From Argyresthia goedartella (taxonomy: Eukaryota > Arthropoda > Insecta > Lepidoptera > Argyresthiidae), in NCBI GenBank assembly GCA_949825045.1, contig OX463807.1, forward strand, positions 40,692,749-40,756,748: 64,000 nt of DNA, in the 5' to 3' direction. The position numbers and the translations under genes are program-made. Below are positions 55,158-64,000 of this stretch, one piece after another. The number at the start of each line of letters is the position of its first letter. The first letter of the stretch is position 1. The notes under the pieces were generated by a model, which was given only the letters and a program-made list of their open reading frames with translations, did no database searches and was not told where the DNA came from.

Positions 55158-56012
55158 GATTAAATACTAGCCTAAGTAAAATAAATGAATCTATTCTTCG
55201 AAGTCGATTTTACGGAATCCTAGGTGCGCGAGTCAGACTTACATACAATCTGAGCCAAGAAACATTGCGTGCTATAAATTTAGACATGAGATAAAATACT
55301 GCTTTTGACATACGACCGAGCTATGTCCATTATTGTGATGACAGAACAATAACATAACAACATTGTTGTCATGGCTTTCCCATAAAAGGTAACAGAGACA
55401 CAAAACCTCTTTGAACCAGTAATTCAATATTTGTATGATAAGTGGCCGGCCCATATCGCCACAATCGTCCCGACGCATTTGGACCAATTCACAAATAGAC
55501 AACTACACATATTTGGACCAATACACGAAAGGACCAATCCGCCAATGGAGCAATATGCGTATGGACCAAAGAGCTCTAATTATGTTTCCAGGGTTTGTTA
55601 GGCGGAGTTAAGTTAGTATACATAACTTCTTTTAGATTACTATTATTTTATCGGTGAAGTCGTCAAATACACATAATTGAACTGGGTTCCCATTTTCACA
55701 ATCGTTGGACTGTTTGATATTTTTTCAATCAAAGTAAATAATTTTATATTAATAAAGTAAATTAAAAAAAACTCAAAATAGAGAAATTATAATTGTCGTC
55801 CTAAGTTAAATGTCGTATTTGTCCATTAGCATATTGGTCTATTACTAATTCATAATTTATTTATTGCTCACAAATCATATACAAAAACAAGAGTTACATA
55901 AAAATAATGTACGAAGGTGAGCTCATTTCTAATAAGAGATCCAGCAAACCAGGATAAGATGGGAAAAGTTCTTTGCTGAGCAGGGGTAGACCTATGTATA
56001 CAGCAATATAAT
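55158..56012. other. Spacer with GGACCAAT cluster and retroposon fragment
   Basis: Between 55476 and 55570 the motif ggaccaa(t) occurs four times with related variants, spaced irregularly. The segment 55903-55990 (gtgagctcatttctaataag ... agcaggggtagacc) resembles 19136-19247. No gene seen. Confidence 0.5.
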
Positions 56013-56557
56013 TGTTCAGGCTTCTCAGCACCTAATGACCTCGCAGGGGCCCATCAGCTACGAGGTAGCGTGACGATCAGGTGCCAAGAAGTGATGGACG
56101 TCGGCGATTCACCGAGCTGAAGTTATGTGGGGTAGATCTAACCTGGTCTGTGCTTCGGTCCCGTCAACCTCCTGTCTCTCTGCAAGGCCCGGGTGCACCC
56201 TAGGCTCTTCTTGGTAGACAGGTTCTTCAGCCAACCAGGTATGACTGGCGGGCCAGCGTGGTGAGCACAGTGTCCAATACAGGTTATGTTTCTACTGGTA
56301 AATACAAATCGGGCACGAAAATCCGAACTTTATCTGGTTCGAGAGACAACGGCACACTCAGCTATATTAACAATCCCGAGGGAATCCCGAATACATTCCA
56401 GATGCCCTGCGATTTAATTTCAACACCCTAATCAAAACGCGTTTACATTGCGAGGGCTTTCGTCTGTCAGTTGTCAAAACTGCCAAATTGACAGCTAACG
56501 TCAAATTAAAATGACCGTTCAGAAACCATAGATCGAATATCGATTTGGAATCGAACA
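56013..56557 (-). repeat. BEL2 3' LTR
   Basis: 545 bp from TGTTCAGGCTTCTC to GGAATCGAACA (plus strand). The partner is 60899-61445. Flanks are ATAAT on the left (56008-56012) and ATAAC on the right (61446-61450), a one-mismatch target duplication. Confidence 0.9.
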
Positions 56558-56589
56558 ATCACCCGCCCGGACAGGCACACACTTGTCCC

Positions 56590-57540
56590 CTAATCTACGG
56601 GCAGCCGAGACAACGTTGCTACCGCTCGTTTTAGAACCGAGCCTCCTACTAGAACCTCTGCAGACCGGGGGGTCCCGTCCTTGCCAGGGAACAAGTTAAC
56701 AATGCGCCCCCTGCGCCAACGTAGTGGCGGTAGGTTAGCATCCTTAACCAGAACGAGGTCACCAACACTAGGGGGGCTAGTTTTGTCAGTCCACTCAAGG
56801 CGCTGTTGTAAGATATGCAGATACTCGAGCGACCAACGCTTCCATAAATTCTGAGTAAACTGCTGCAACATCTGATACCTTGACAACCGATACAATTTCA
56901 CTCCCTCGAAGGGGTGCTCGGGCAACGCGTTAAGTGACTGTCCTATCAAGAAATGGCCTTGGGTCAGAGCCTCCAGGTCATTTGGATCCGAGCTGAGCGG
57001 ACACAACGGTCGCGAATTGAGAACGGCCTCGATCTTACAAAACAATGTCGCGAGCTCCTCAAAAGTCAGCGCGGTCTGACCTACTATACGCCCTAAGTGC
57101 GTCTTAGCTGACTTAACTACGGCCTCAAAAATCCCACCCCAGTGGGGGCAAATCGGTGGGCTGAAGGTCCACTGTATACCCCGACGGGAGAGGGCCGTTC
57201 CAATATCCACTTTATTTACATTCAAAAAGTTGACTTTCTCTCGTAAGCATCGTTCCGCACCGATGTAGTTAGTGCCGTTATCAGAGCGGATCCTAGTTAG
57301 AAGTCCCCTTCGAGAAACAAACCTATCCAAACAAGCAATGAAAGCCTCTGTCGAGAGATCAGCAACGAGCTCGAGATGTACCGCCTTGGTGGATAAACAA
57401 ACAAACACACATAGGTACGCCTTGTATTGTATTGTATTGTATTGCTTAGCGGTACGCAATCGTGAACTCTTCACCATAAACGGTCCTGCAAAATCCGTAC
57501 CAACACCTGAAAACGGTGTGACCTCATTCACACGATCAGG
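56590..57540 (-). pseudogene. BEL2 integrase core and C-terminus
   Basis: Minus-strand frame reading VTPFSGVGTDFAGPFMVKSS (first catalytic D), AYLCVFVCLSTKAVHLELV, IRSDNGTNYIGA (second D), CPHWGGIFEAVVKSAK (E) and IEAVLNSRPLCPL, ending SRLPVD just inside the 3' LTR. The core motifs are intact. A frameshift near 57535 separates it from the integrase zinc-finger part. A pentanucleotide expansion (57423-57444) adds residues near KQYNTIQYK without breaking frame. Confidence 0.85.
57423..57444 (-). repeat. TATTG pentanucleotide repeat within integrase
   Basis: About four TATTG units on the plus strand, encoding QYNTIQY-type residues on the minus strand. Fifteen extra bases would keep the frame. 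Confidence 0.8.
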
Positions 57541-58382
57541 GGCAAGTCCCCCATGAGAGGTTGCATCGTGGCAGCCTTAAGTCGATAACAAGGCATGCAC
57601 CGAAACACGATGTTCCGTATGGCACGGCGGGCAGATAAGATCCAAAACTCCCGCTGGAGCGTGGCCAACAACGCGTTACAGCCGGCATGCGCGTTTTTAA
57701 TATGACGATCAGTCACCAGCAATTCAACTAACTGTCCCCCCTTGGGGAGCAGAAGTGGCTGACGAGCCGAATACGACAGATTCGCATTGCGCAATCTTCC
57801 TCCTACCCGAAGTAACCCGGTCGAATCAACAAAGGGGTTGAGACGCGCGACGGCTCCCTTCAATTTCGAACGTCCACTTCGTATAATCTCCAATTCTGCC
57901 CCAAACTTCGAGAACTGTACCAACCGGACCAAATTCAACAGCGACTCGTTTCGCTCTGCCGGAGTCAGAATAGGGTTCAACGTTCGCTGATCGCGAGGAG
58001 TACGACAATTTCGAGCGAATCTCCTAATCCAAGTGGACACCTTTATCAACTTGTCAAGTGAGCTATACCGGTCCAGCAGAAACCCGGCGTCAGGGTCCTC
58101 AGCCTTCTGGGTAACATGCACGGCCGCTCTGGGGCCATGATCCGAAGATACTACTACATGGCTGTGGGGCCAGTCCGATTCTCTCTTGGCAAGCCAGGGT
58201 GTTCCCCACCACAAATGGTGTCTAACGAGTTCAGGAGCCTGACATCCCCTAGATGGACAATCAGACGGGTTCAATTCTCCTGGTACATGTCTCCAGGTCA
58301 GTGGGACCTCAGACGACACAATCTGGGAGACACGGTTCGCAACAAAAACCTCTAAGTTATGGACCGAAGCCTTCAACAACAA
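57528..58382 (-). pseudogene. BEL2 RNase H end and integrase N-terminal domain
   Basis: Starts abruptly within RNase H (KASVHNLEVFVANRVSQI, WRHVPGELNPSDCPSRG) and continues through the integrase zinc-binding region (VTDRHIKNAHAGCNALL, FRCMPCYRLK) to a stop at 57528. The RT and most of RNase H that should precede it are absent; its 5' edge overlaps the end of the protease ORF at 58373-58382. This shows a large internal deletion. Confidence 0.85.
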
Positions 58383-58807
58383 CAGAAAACAGACAACAGA
58401 AACCTACCCAGAACGTCTGCTCCCAATAGCAGGTCGACCGGGGCTGGAGTGTCAAAATCGGGATCCGCCAACTTGAGTCCTGATGTCAGGAATCGAACGG
58501 CCGGATTCAACTTCACCAAGGGGTGTCTGCCCATGACATGCGTCATTACTAAAGCTTGCACGGATGTTTTTGTCAAAATGTCATAACGTGGAGAGAACGT
58601 GATCACCGACTGACCAACTACATTCGTAACCGTAACATTCCCCACGCCCCGTATTGATGTATTATACCTATTTACCTTGAGGCCCAACCATTTTGCTAAA
58701 TCATTCGATACAATGCAGCCCTGAGCTCCAGAATCTAATAGGGCGCGAACGTATGTTGGGTTGCCCGCCAAATCCCAAACAAGCACAGAGGCGATCGGTA
58801 ACACCAC
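58373..58807 (-). pseudogene. BEL2 protease
   Basis: Minus strand: ASVLVWDLAGNPTYVRALLD then DSGAQGCIVSNDLAKWLGL (aspartic protease DSG), and PVDLLLGADVLGRFLL. It stops within a few codons of the deletion junction. Its frame differs from gag, so a shift lies between 58807 and 59128. Confidence 0.85.
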
Positions 58808-59127
58808 CGTCTCCGGTTGGGGGGCAACAAATTGTTGGGCCGCAAATTCCTAGCGAGGGCCCCCGGGGCCCCACTCTGCCTGTAACCGATCAGGTATGCA
58901 GCTATACGCCAGAGGGTCCCACTGTACAAATGGCCCACGCGCCGGTTCCACTGCCACCCTACGATTCCCCGTAAAGGGGGGTGGGCGTGAATTCAACCGT
59001 GGCCGCTCCATGAGCGGGGGGGACATCACATGTGACCGACGAGGACGAGGCGACGAGCGGGGCGACAACTAAGGCGGCGTCCGAACCGCACCCGCATAGC
59101 TCGAAGGTGTCCCATGCCACCCGCCCG
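58808..59127 (-). other. BEL2 degraded gag-protease linker
   Basis: GC-rich sequence joining the gag and protease frames. Several short open stretches in different frames suggest one or more indels. Confidence 0.5.
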
Positions 59128-60234
59128 TTACGGCCTGCTCAACACACCCTGTTGTGGCTGTTGGCCGGACCGGTTCATGCACAACAGATTGTTGTGGGGC
59201 CCACCACAATATCCGCACATTTGTGTGCGCGTGCAGTCCCTAGCCATGTGTGGCCCGAGGCACAGGAAACACCAGCTCCGCTGCTTGGCCATCTGGCGCC
59301 GTCCCTGAACCCTAAGTTCCCCGAACTTATTGCAATTGGCCACAGCATGGCCAATCTGCCTACAACATGGGCAGGCCTCACCATGTGGGGTCAATGCACG
59401 CACAGTCCCATATGACTGCCGGTTGGTGCGGTCCTTCCTCGTCGGAGGGCCCCTACTCACAGCGCTCCCGGCAGCTCTCTGTGGCTCCGAAGGATGGGTG
59501 ACCATCAACCCCAAATTCTCTGCCCGTCGAGCCTCCTCTTCCAAAAATCCGACCAAGTCGGAGAAGGCGGGCAGGTCCTCGGCCGACCTCCCGTGAGACT
59601 GTTCGAAACGAGTCTGCACGTCAGCGGGTAGGTGGGAAAGTACAATTTACAACAGTAAGTAGGACCATTCACCAACCGGAAGTCCAAGATTCTCTAGAGC
59701 CTTGGTGACGGACAATAATTGGTTCAAAACCTCCGTCTGTATGGCCCCGACCTTGTTCACAACCGGGATGCTAAACAAATGGTTCAGTTGGGCATCGGCC
59801 AACCTCCGTTTGTTGTGGTAACGTCTGACCAACAATTGCCTGGCCGTCTCATAGTTACCCTCCGTAACTGTCAAATGAGCGACCAGCTCCCTAGGCTCAC
59901 CCCTCAATGCTGCCACCAGCTGAGCCATCTTGACAGACTTGGTAATGTCCGATCGCATGTGCACCAAACTGTCGAACAGATTGATGAAGCTCATCCATTC
60001 ACCGGACACGCCGTCAAAGGTAGGCATAGTTATGGCAGGTAACCTGGACCCCGATCCCTGATGCGGCAGAGGTGCTTCAATGTCACCATCATGGCTGGAC
60101 TCGCGCTGTTTACGTATGTCCGCAGCCTTCTGCGTGATAGCAGCTGCCATCTCCATACATTGGTCGACATGCCCTATCAACCGTGACAACCTGTCAAGTG
60201 CACAACCATCAACTGATTCCGCCTGCGTGGACAA
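59128..60234 (-). pseudogene. BEL2 Gag
   Basis: ATG at 60234 (MSTQAESVDGCALDRLSRLI). Features: LPAITMPTFDGVSGEWMSF, SVKMAQLVAALRGEPRELV and YHNKRRLADAQLNHLF, typical of BEL/Pao Gag. A TAA at 59647-59649 interrupts, and the same frame resumes with HLPADVQTRFEQS, zinc-knuckle-like CPCCRQIGHAVANC and CFLCLGPHMARDC, and CGYCGGPHNNLLC, to a stop at 59128. A single nonsense change in an otherwise open frame. Confidence 0.85.
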
Positions 60235-60898
60235 TTCGATTGTACAACCCTATTGTAACGTTCCTTAACGTCCATAGACCGCTCCAAAACCACATCGTGC
60301 GGAGGAAAACCATCTGAGTTCCTTAGAAACACCCTTCTGGATTTCAGATAACGACATGATCGGAACGATACTTACTCACAATTTGCATTAACTCAATTTT
60401 ATTGGACCCTCTAGTTTATAACCCAAACGAGGGAACCCTAAACTATAACTTAAACAATGTTGTTTTCCTTAAACAATAGGAACCGAGTTTTATATCTATA
60501 TAAATTCTGTAAATAACAATTTAGTTTCCCTTTATCATTATAACACACACAGATAGTCGATATTAGTTCAAGTTATAAATTGCTATAAACTGAAAACAAT
60601 GTAATAGCCTGCTATCAATAGATGTAACTACCTATGTTAACCAAAACATTCATTCAATAGCATTACTAGACCACTAATAGATTGACTAACTGGTAATTCA
60701 ATGCAAATTTCAATTCAATATCTGTCTGTCTACTACCAGCAATAGACTTATAGCTTACAATACTACCAATCTATGTGGATGTAGGAACCAACCAAGTTAC
60801 CTAACCGCCTATACCTACAGATTGATAGTCCCAAATCGTGCCTTCCTGGAGCCCTTGACGGCTGCAAATCTCAGGAAGCCACGCTCTAGCTACCAAAG
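60235..60898 (-). other. BEL2 leader region
   Basis: AT-rich, non-coding leader between the 5' LTR and gag. The primer-binding-site candidate next to the LTR reads ctttggtagctagagcg on the minus strand (60898 downward). Confidence 0.55.
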
Positions 60899-61445
60899 TG
60901 TTCAGGCTTCTCAGCACCTAATGACCTCGTAGGGGCCCATGAGCTACGACGTAGTGTGACGATCAGGTGCCAAGAAGTGATGAACGTCGGCGATTCACCG
61001 AGCTGAAGTTATGTGGGGTAGATCTAACCTGGTCTGTGCTTCAGTCCCGTCAACCTCCTGTCTCTCTGCAAGGCCCGGGTGCACCCTAGGCTCTTCTTGG
61101 TAGACAGGTTCTTCAGCCAACCAGGTATGACTGGCGGGCCAGCGTCAATACGCACATGGGTCCAACACAGGTTATGTTTGTACTGGTAAATACAAATCGG
61201 GCACGAAAATCCGAACTTTATCTGGTTCGAGAGACAACGGCACACTCAGCTATATTAACAATCCTGAGGGAATCCCGAATACATTCCAGATGCCCTGCGA
61301 TTTAATTTCAACACCCTAATCAAAACGAGTTTACATTGCGAGGGCTTTCGTCTGTCAGTTGTCAAAACTGCCAAATTGACAGCTAACGTCAAATTAAAAT
61401 GACCGTTCAGAAACCATCGATCGAATATCGATTTGGAATCGAACA
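60899..61445 (-). repeat. BEL2 5' LTR
   Basis: 547 bp. Compared with 56013-56557 I see about ten substitutions and one scrambled block of about 25 bp (near 56264-56289 and 61146-61173). It is clearly more diverged than the BEL1 pair, so an older insertion. Confidence 0.9.
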
Positions 61446-61450
61446 ATAAC

Positions 61451-62590
61451 GAAAGAAACAAATACTTATTTACATATTTTTAAATAAAATAAATTATATA
61501 CGTACTATAATATTAAACCAATTACTTATAATATAATACTACCTACTATATTATATTCTATTCACGAATCGGCTCATTGGTGTATTGGGCCACATGCATA
61601 TATTTTATTTTGTTGGTTTAGTAACCCCAAAAATGTGTTTGTGTTAATGTGTAAGTAGAGTGTCTTTAAGCTCGGTTTAAAAATCACTTAGAGCTCTTTC
61701 ACATAAGCAGCCTATTTATCTCTAGGAAGTCATGTCATATAAAATAAAACTGCCACCTACGCATTTTAGTACTAACAGCACTAATAATAATCACAATACT
61801 ATACGTAGGTAATAAAAATAATTGTTTTACTAGTATATTTTAGTTTTTTTCGATGCCGTCCCGTTTGTGTTAAAATGAAATATACTTTATAGTAATAGCT
61901 TTTTGATTGATTTTATTTGTCCTACAGTAAGTAGAAATTATAGTTTTCAAATTGTAATAATTCACTTAGTTGCGTTATGTCGATGTTAATATGAACATTT
62001 GGTCACATTCCGGAAATTTATAGAGGAAATGACAAAATTGCAACAACAGATTACCTATTGCAAACATAAATTTCGCCGATTATCTCACTATTTACGCATC
62101 ATAACACAATTATTAGGACGTAAAAAACGCATTTTACTCTATAGCATCCCTTAACCTCTTGATTACTACCGGCGTTAGCTAAAGCCACTTTTCCATTATA
62201 TATTTTAAATTTTATTAGCATGGCATAAATTTCAACATCGCGACCCGTCCCATCTACTCTCTGTTTTTGAGAGGTTAAAGGACATATTGAGATGTAGATT
62301 TTTTATGAATCTCTAGCAGAAGCCGATATCTAAAACATATCCAAAATCCAAGTAATTTAGTAGTTTCAGAGCGAATCGGGTTGTTATCACATTTTTTTCC
62401 CCGTAGTCCATCCCTTCAGGAAGCTGAACGTAACCCCAAAAACAGTAAAAAGTATTCGCTTTAAAAAAATACCTCATTCGAGACTTGTATTGTATGATTT
62501 TATTTAGATAATCCATTGTGTGGGTCTGCCGTAAATGTAACGTTAGGTAGGAAACATATCGAAAATGAATGATTACGCTTTATCAAAAAA
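61451..62590. other. AT-rich spacer
   Basis: No gene recognised. The segment 62150-62280 (taccggcgttagctaaagcc ... ggcataaatt) resembles part of the 2.36-kb unit (29030-29130, 45420-45520), so a diverged fragment of that repeat is likely here. Confidence 0.5.
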
Positions 62591-63060
62591 TGCATAACCA
62601 AATCGGGAATCGAACCCGGCCATATTGAAGAAAAACTTACCTACATATTTCTATCTTGCTACAGTACGATTATTTTAACTTTACCGCTCGACAATTCTCG
62701 GCTTTTTGTTTTTTTATAACGTGAATCGATTAACTGTAGATGTTTCCTTAATATACTCTTCATGATGTACCTCTGCGCGAAATTTCAAGTTCCCAGGAAA
62801 TCTTGATCACTTTCAGCGACCAAAATCTAGAATGAACAAAGCTGTTTAAACGGTGAATGATAAAAAAATAATATAACCGGTCAAGTGCGAGTAGGACGTC
62901 GGACCCGCGCACGAAGGGTTCCATACCATTGTATACGGGAAAATGTAAAACGACGGTCTTTTGTACGAATATACTTTATAATTTGTAATAATTAAAATAT
63001 AAGGTAGGATAACATTCAAGGTTGTATTTCGAAACATGGAAAAAAGAGTTTTATGTATGT
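62591..63060 (-). mobile_element. Lepidopteran repeat fragment with tRNA-like B box
   Basis: On the minus strand gccgggttcgattcccg (62602-62618) is a perfect B box with a weak A-box candidate upstream. Nearby is ccggtcaagtgcgagtagga followed by cgcgcacgaagggttcca (62878-62921), a segment I recall as very common in Lepidoptera. Boundaries and element type are uncertain. Confidence 0.4.
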
Positions 63061-63211
63061 CGTATTCGTTAACGAAACTCTTTCACATAGAAACCGGAAG
63101 TGGAAAGAAATTGAGAAACTTATTTACAGAAATAAAATCAAATATGATAAAAAGAACTTAATATTAATTATTTTTAGGTATAAGCAATTATTAATCGTAT
63201 AATGACAAATA

Positions 63212-63754
63212 ACTAAGCACAAAACTCAATACCTGCAATAAAAAATCTTTGACGATAAGATCGGGAGAGTCCAGTTTTCACAGATAAACTAACAAAACTG
63301 CTAAGAAAATGGCCATACCAATGATATATTTTATGGGTAATTCTTTTAATTCTTAAAAACGTATCATATGAAATTAGTTAAGAGAAATTAATCCCTAATA
63401 GAGTAATAAGAATATAGTAGTGTAAGAAACAATAATAAAGAGGGACTTCGTTTTAAAACTCGGCGTAATCGATTCTTGGCTTGGTCAATAGCCCTTTTAG
63501 GGCCCCTATTACCGAGCCTCCACTGTCCGTCTGACACTGGCCTCTAAAGCATCAACCGAAATAGGTAGCGAGCTTAAATTTTCGCACAGGGTTTATTTCG
63601 ATTGCCGCTATAACAACATATAATGAAACATCTGGATTTAAGAATTAAAAGAAGTAATATTGGTGTGGCCATTTTTTTGCCACGATGAAAACTGGACTCT
63701 CCCGACCTTATTGGAAAAGACCTTTAATTGCAGATATGGGTTTTGTGCTTAGTC
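63212..63754. mobile_element. TIR element with long inverted ends
   Basis: The left end actaagcacaaaactcaat and right end (inverted) actaagcacaaaacccatat match over about 100 bp, including gggagagtccagttttca. The interior is non-coding with a pyrimidine/purine-rich 'gcccttttagggcccctatt' patch. About 543 bp; superfamily not determined. Confidence 0.8.
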
Positions 63755-63780
63755 ATTTGATTAATGATTGCTCATTCGAA

Positions 63781-64000
63781 TTATAATAAATCATCTTCAT
63801 CATCATCAGCCCTTGTCATCCCACTGCTGGGAATCTGTATCTGTCCTGTTCGCGGTCGCCACTCTGTGGCTGCCTTGGTCCACCTTCCGTCCTCCCTTCT
63901 AACCAAGTGTCCCGCCCATTCCCACTTTAGCCCCGTGATGCGCGTACCCACGTCTGTGACTTTGGTAAGTCTGCGGATTTCAACGTTAGGCACGCGGTCA
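63781..64000 (-). pseudogene. RTE-type reverse transcriptase C-terminal end
   Basis: Minus-strand frame open to the window edge: RVPNVEIRRLTKVTDVGTRI, then LKWEWAGHLVRREDGRWTKA and TEWRPRTG, followed by degenerate sequence. This is the well-known C-terminal tail motif (LKW-WAGH-aRR-DgRW) of insect non-LTR endonuclease-reverse transcriptases. The rest of the RT lies beyond position 64000. The last residues before the stop deviate from the family, so the 3' end is probably decayed. Confidence 0.75.

Noticed and set aside
55272..55502. Minus-strand 76-codon ORF
   Set aside because: AT-rich spacer, no motif, no splice or promoter context.
62100..62520. Host gene exons in the terminal spacer
   Set aside because: Only short frames without codon bias or splice-site pairs; part resembles the 2.36-kb repeat.

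Overview
The window reads as a piece of a lepidopteran (moth or butterfly) nuclear genome made almost entirely of mobile elements. I base this on the element families: an RS-rich-Gag Gypsy element, BEL/Pao elements, a 'mutant cadherin-like' retroelement protein, tRNA-headed SINEs ending in ATT runs, and AT-rich spacers with many snap-back inverted repeats. I recognise no ordinary single-copy host gene and no bacterial-type operon.

Layout. 1-2191: frameshifted minus-strand gene of a DUF7869/transposase-like family. 2.2-9.5 kb: AT-rich spacer with two SINEs, a dispersed duplication, perfect fold-backs and a Tc1 relic. 9.8-18.8 kb: a nest. A non-LTR ORF1 fragment is cut by an LTR; a minus-strand Gypsy element (LTR 10211-10579, pol 11057-14503, gag 16860-18772) is itself interrupted by a complete IS630/Tc1-type transposon (E1, 14506-16857) and by a SINE (17590-17848). 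19.4-20.5 kb: 3' end of a second Gypsy-type element. 20.6-24.4 kb: several inverted-repeat elements. 24415-27290: a second IS630/Tc1-type transposon (E2), related to E1. 27.7-30.05 kb and 41.4-46.4 kb: two near-identical copies of a 2.36-kb unit; the second holds a PIF/Harbinger element and the first shows the empty site. 30.97-35.9 kb: a dead CR1/L2-like non-LTR retrotransposon. 36.97-39.7 kb: a promoter-like region and an intact 402-codon retroelement ORF. 40.25-41.27 kb: nested inverted-repeat elements. 47865-54395: an almost intact BEL/Pao element with LTRs differing at three positions. 56013-61445: an older, internally deleted BEL/Pao element on the minus strand. 61.4-64 kb: inverted-repeat elements and the end of an RTE-type reverse transcriptase.

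Most coding capacity belongs to broken elements. The best candidates for intact proteins are the two 335-residue IS630-type transposases (both need splicing), the BEL1 pol ORF and the 402-aa protein at 38345. The observation I would follow first is that E1 and E2 each carry tRNA-like A-box/B-box modules near both ends, all about 190-280 bp from the element termini. Second is a set of short fold-backs with the same geometry (21-22 bp arms, 4-nt spacer) at three unrelated places. All calls come from reading the sequence; no database search was possible.
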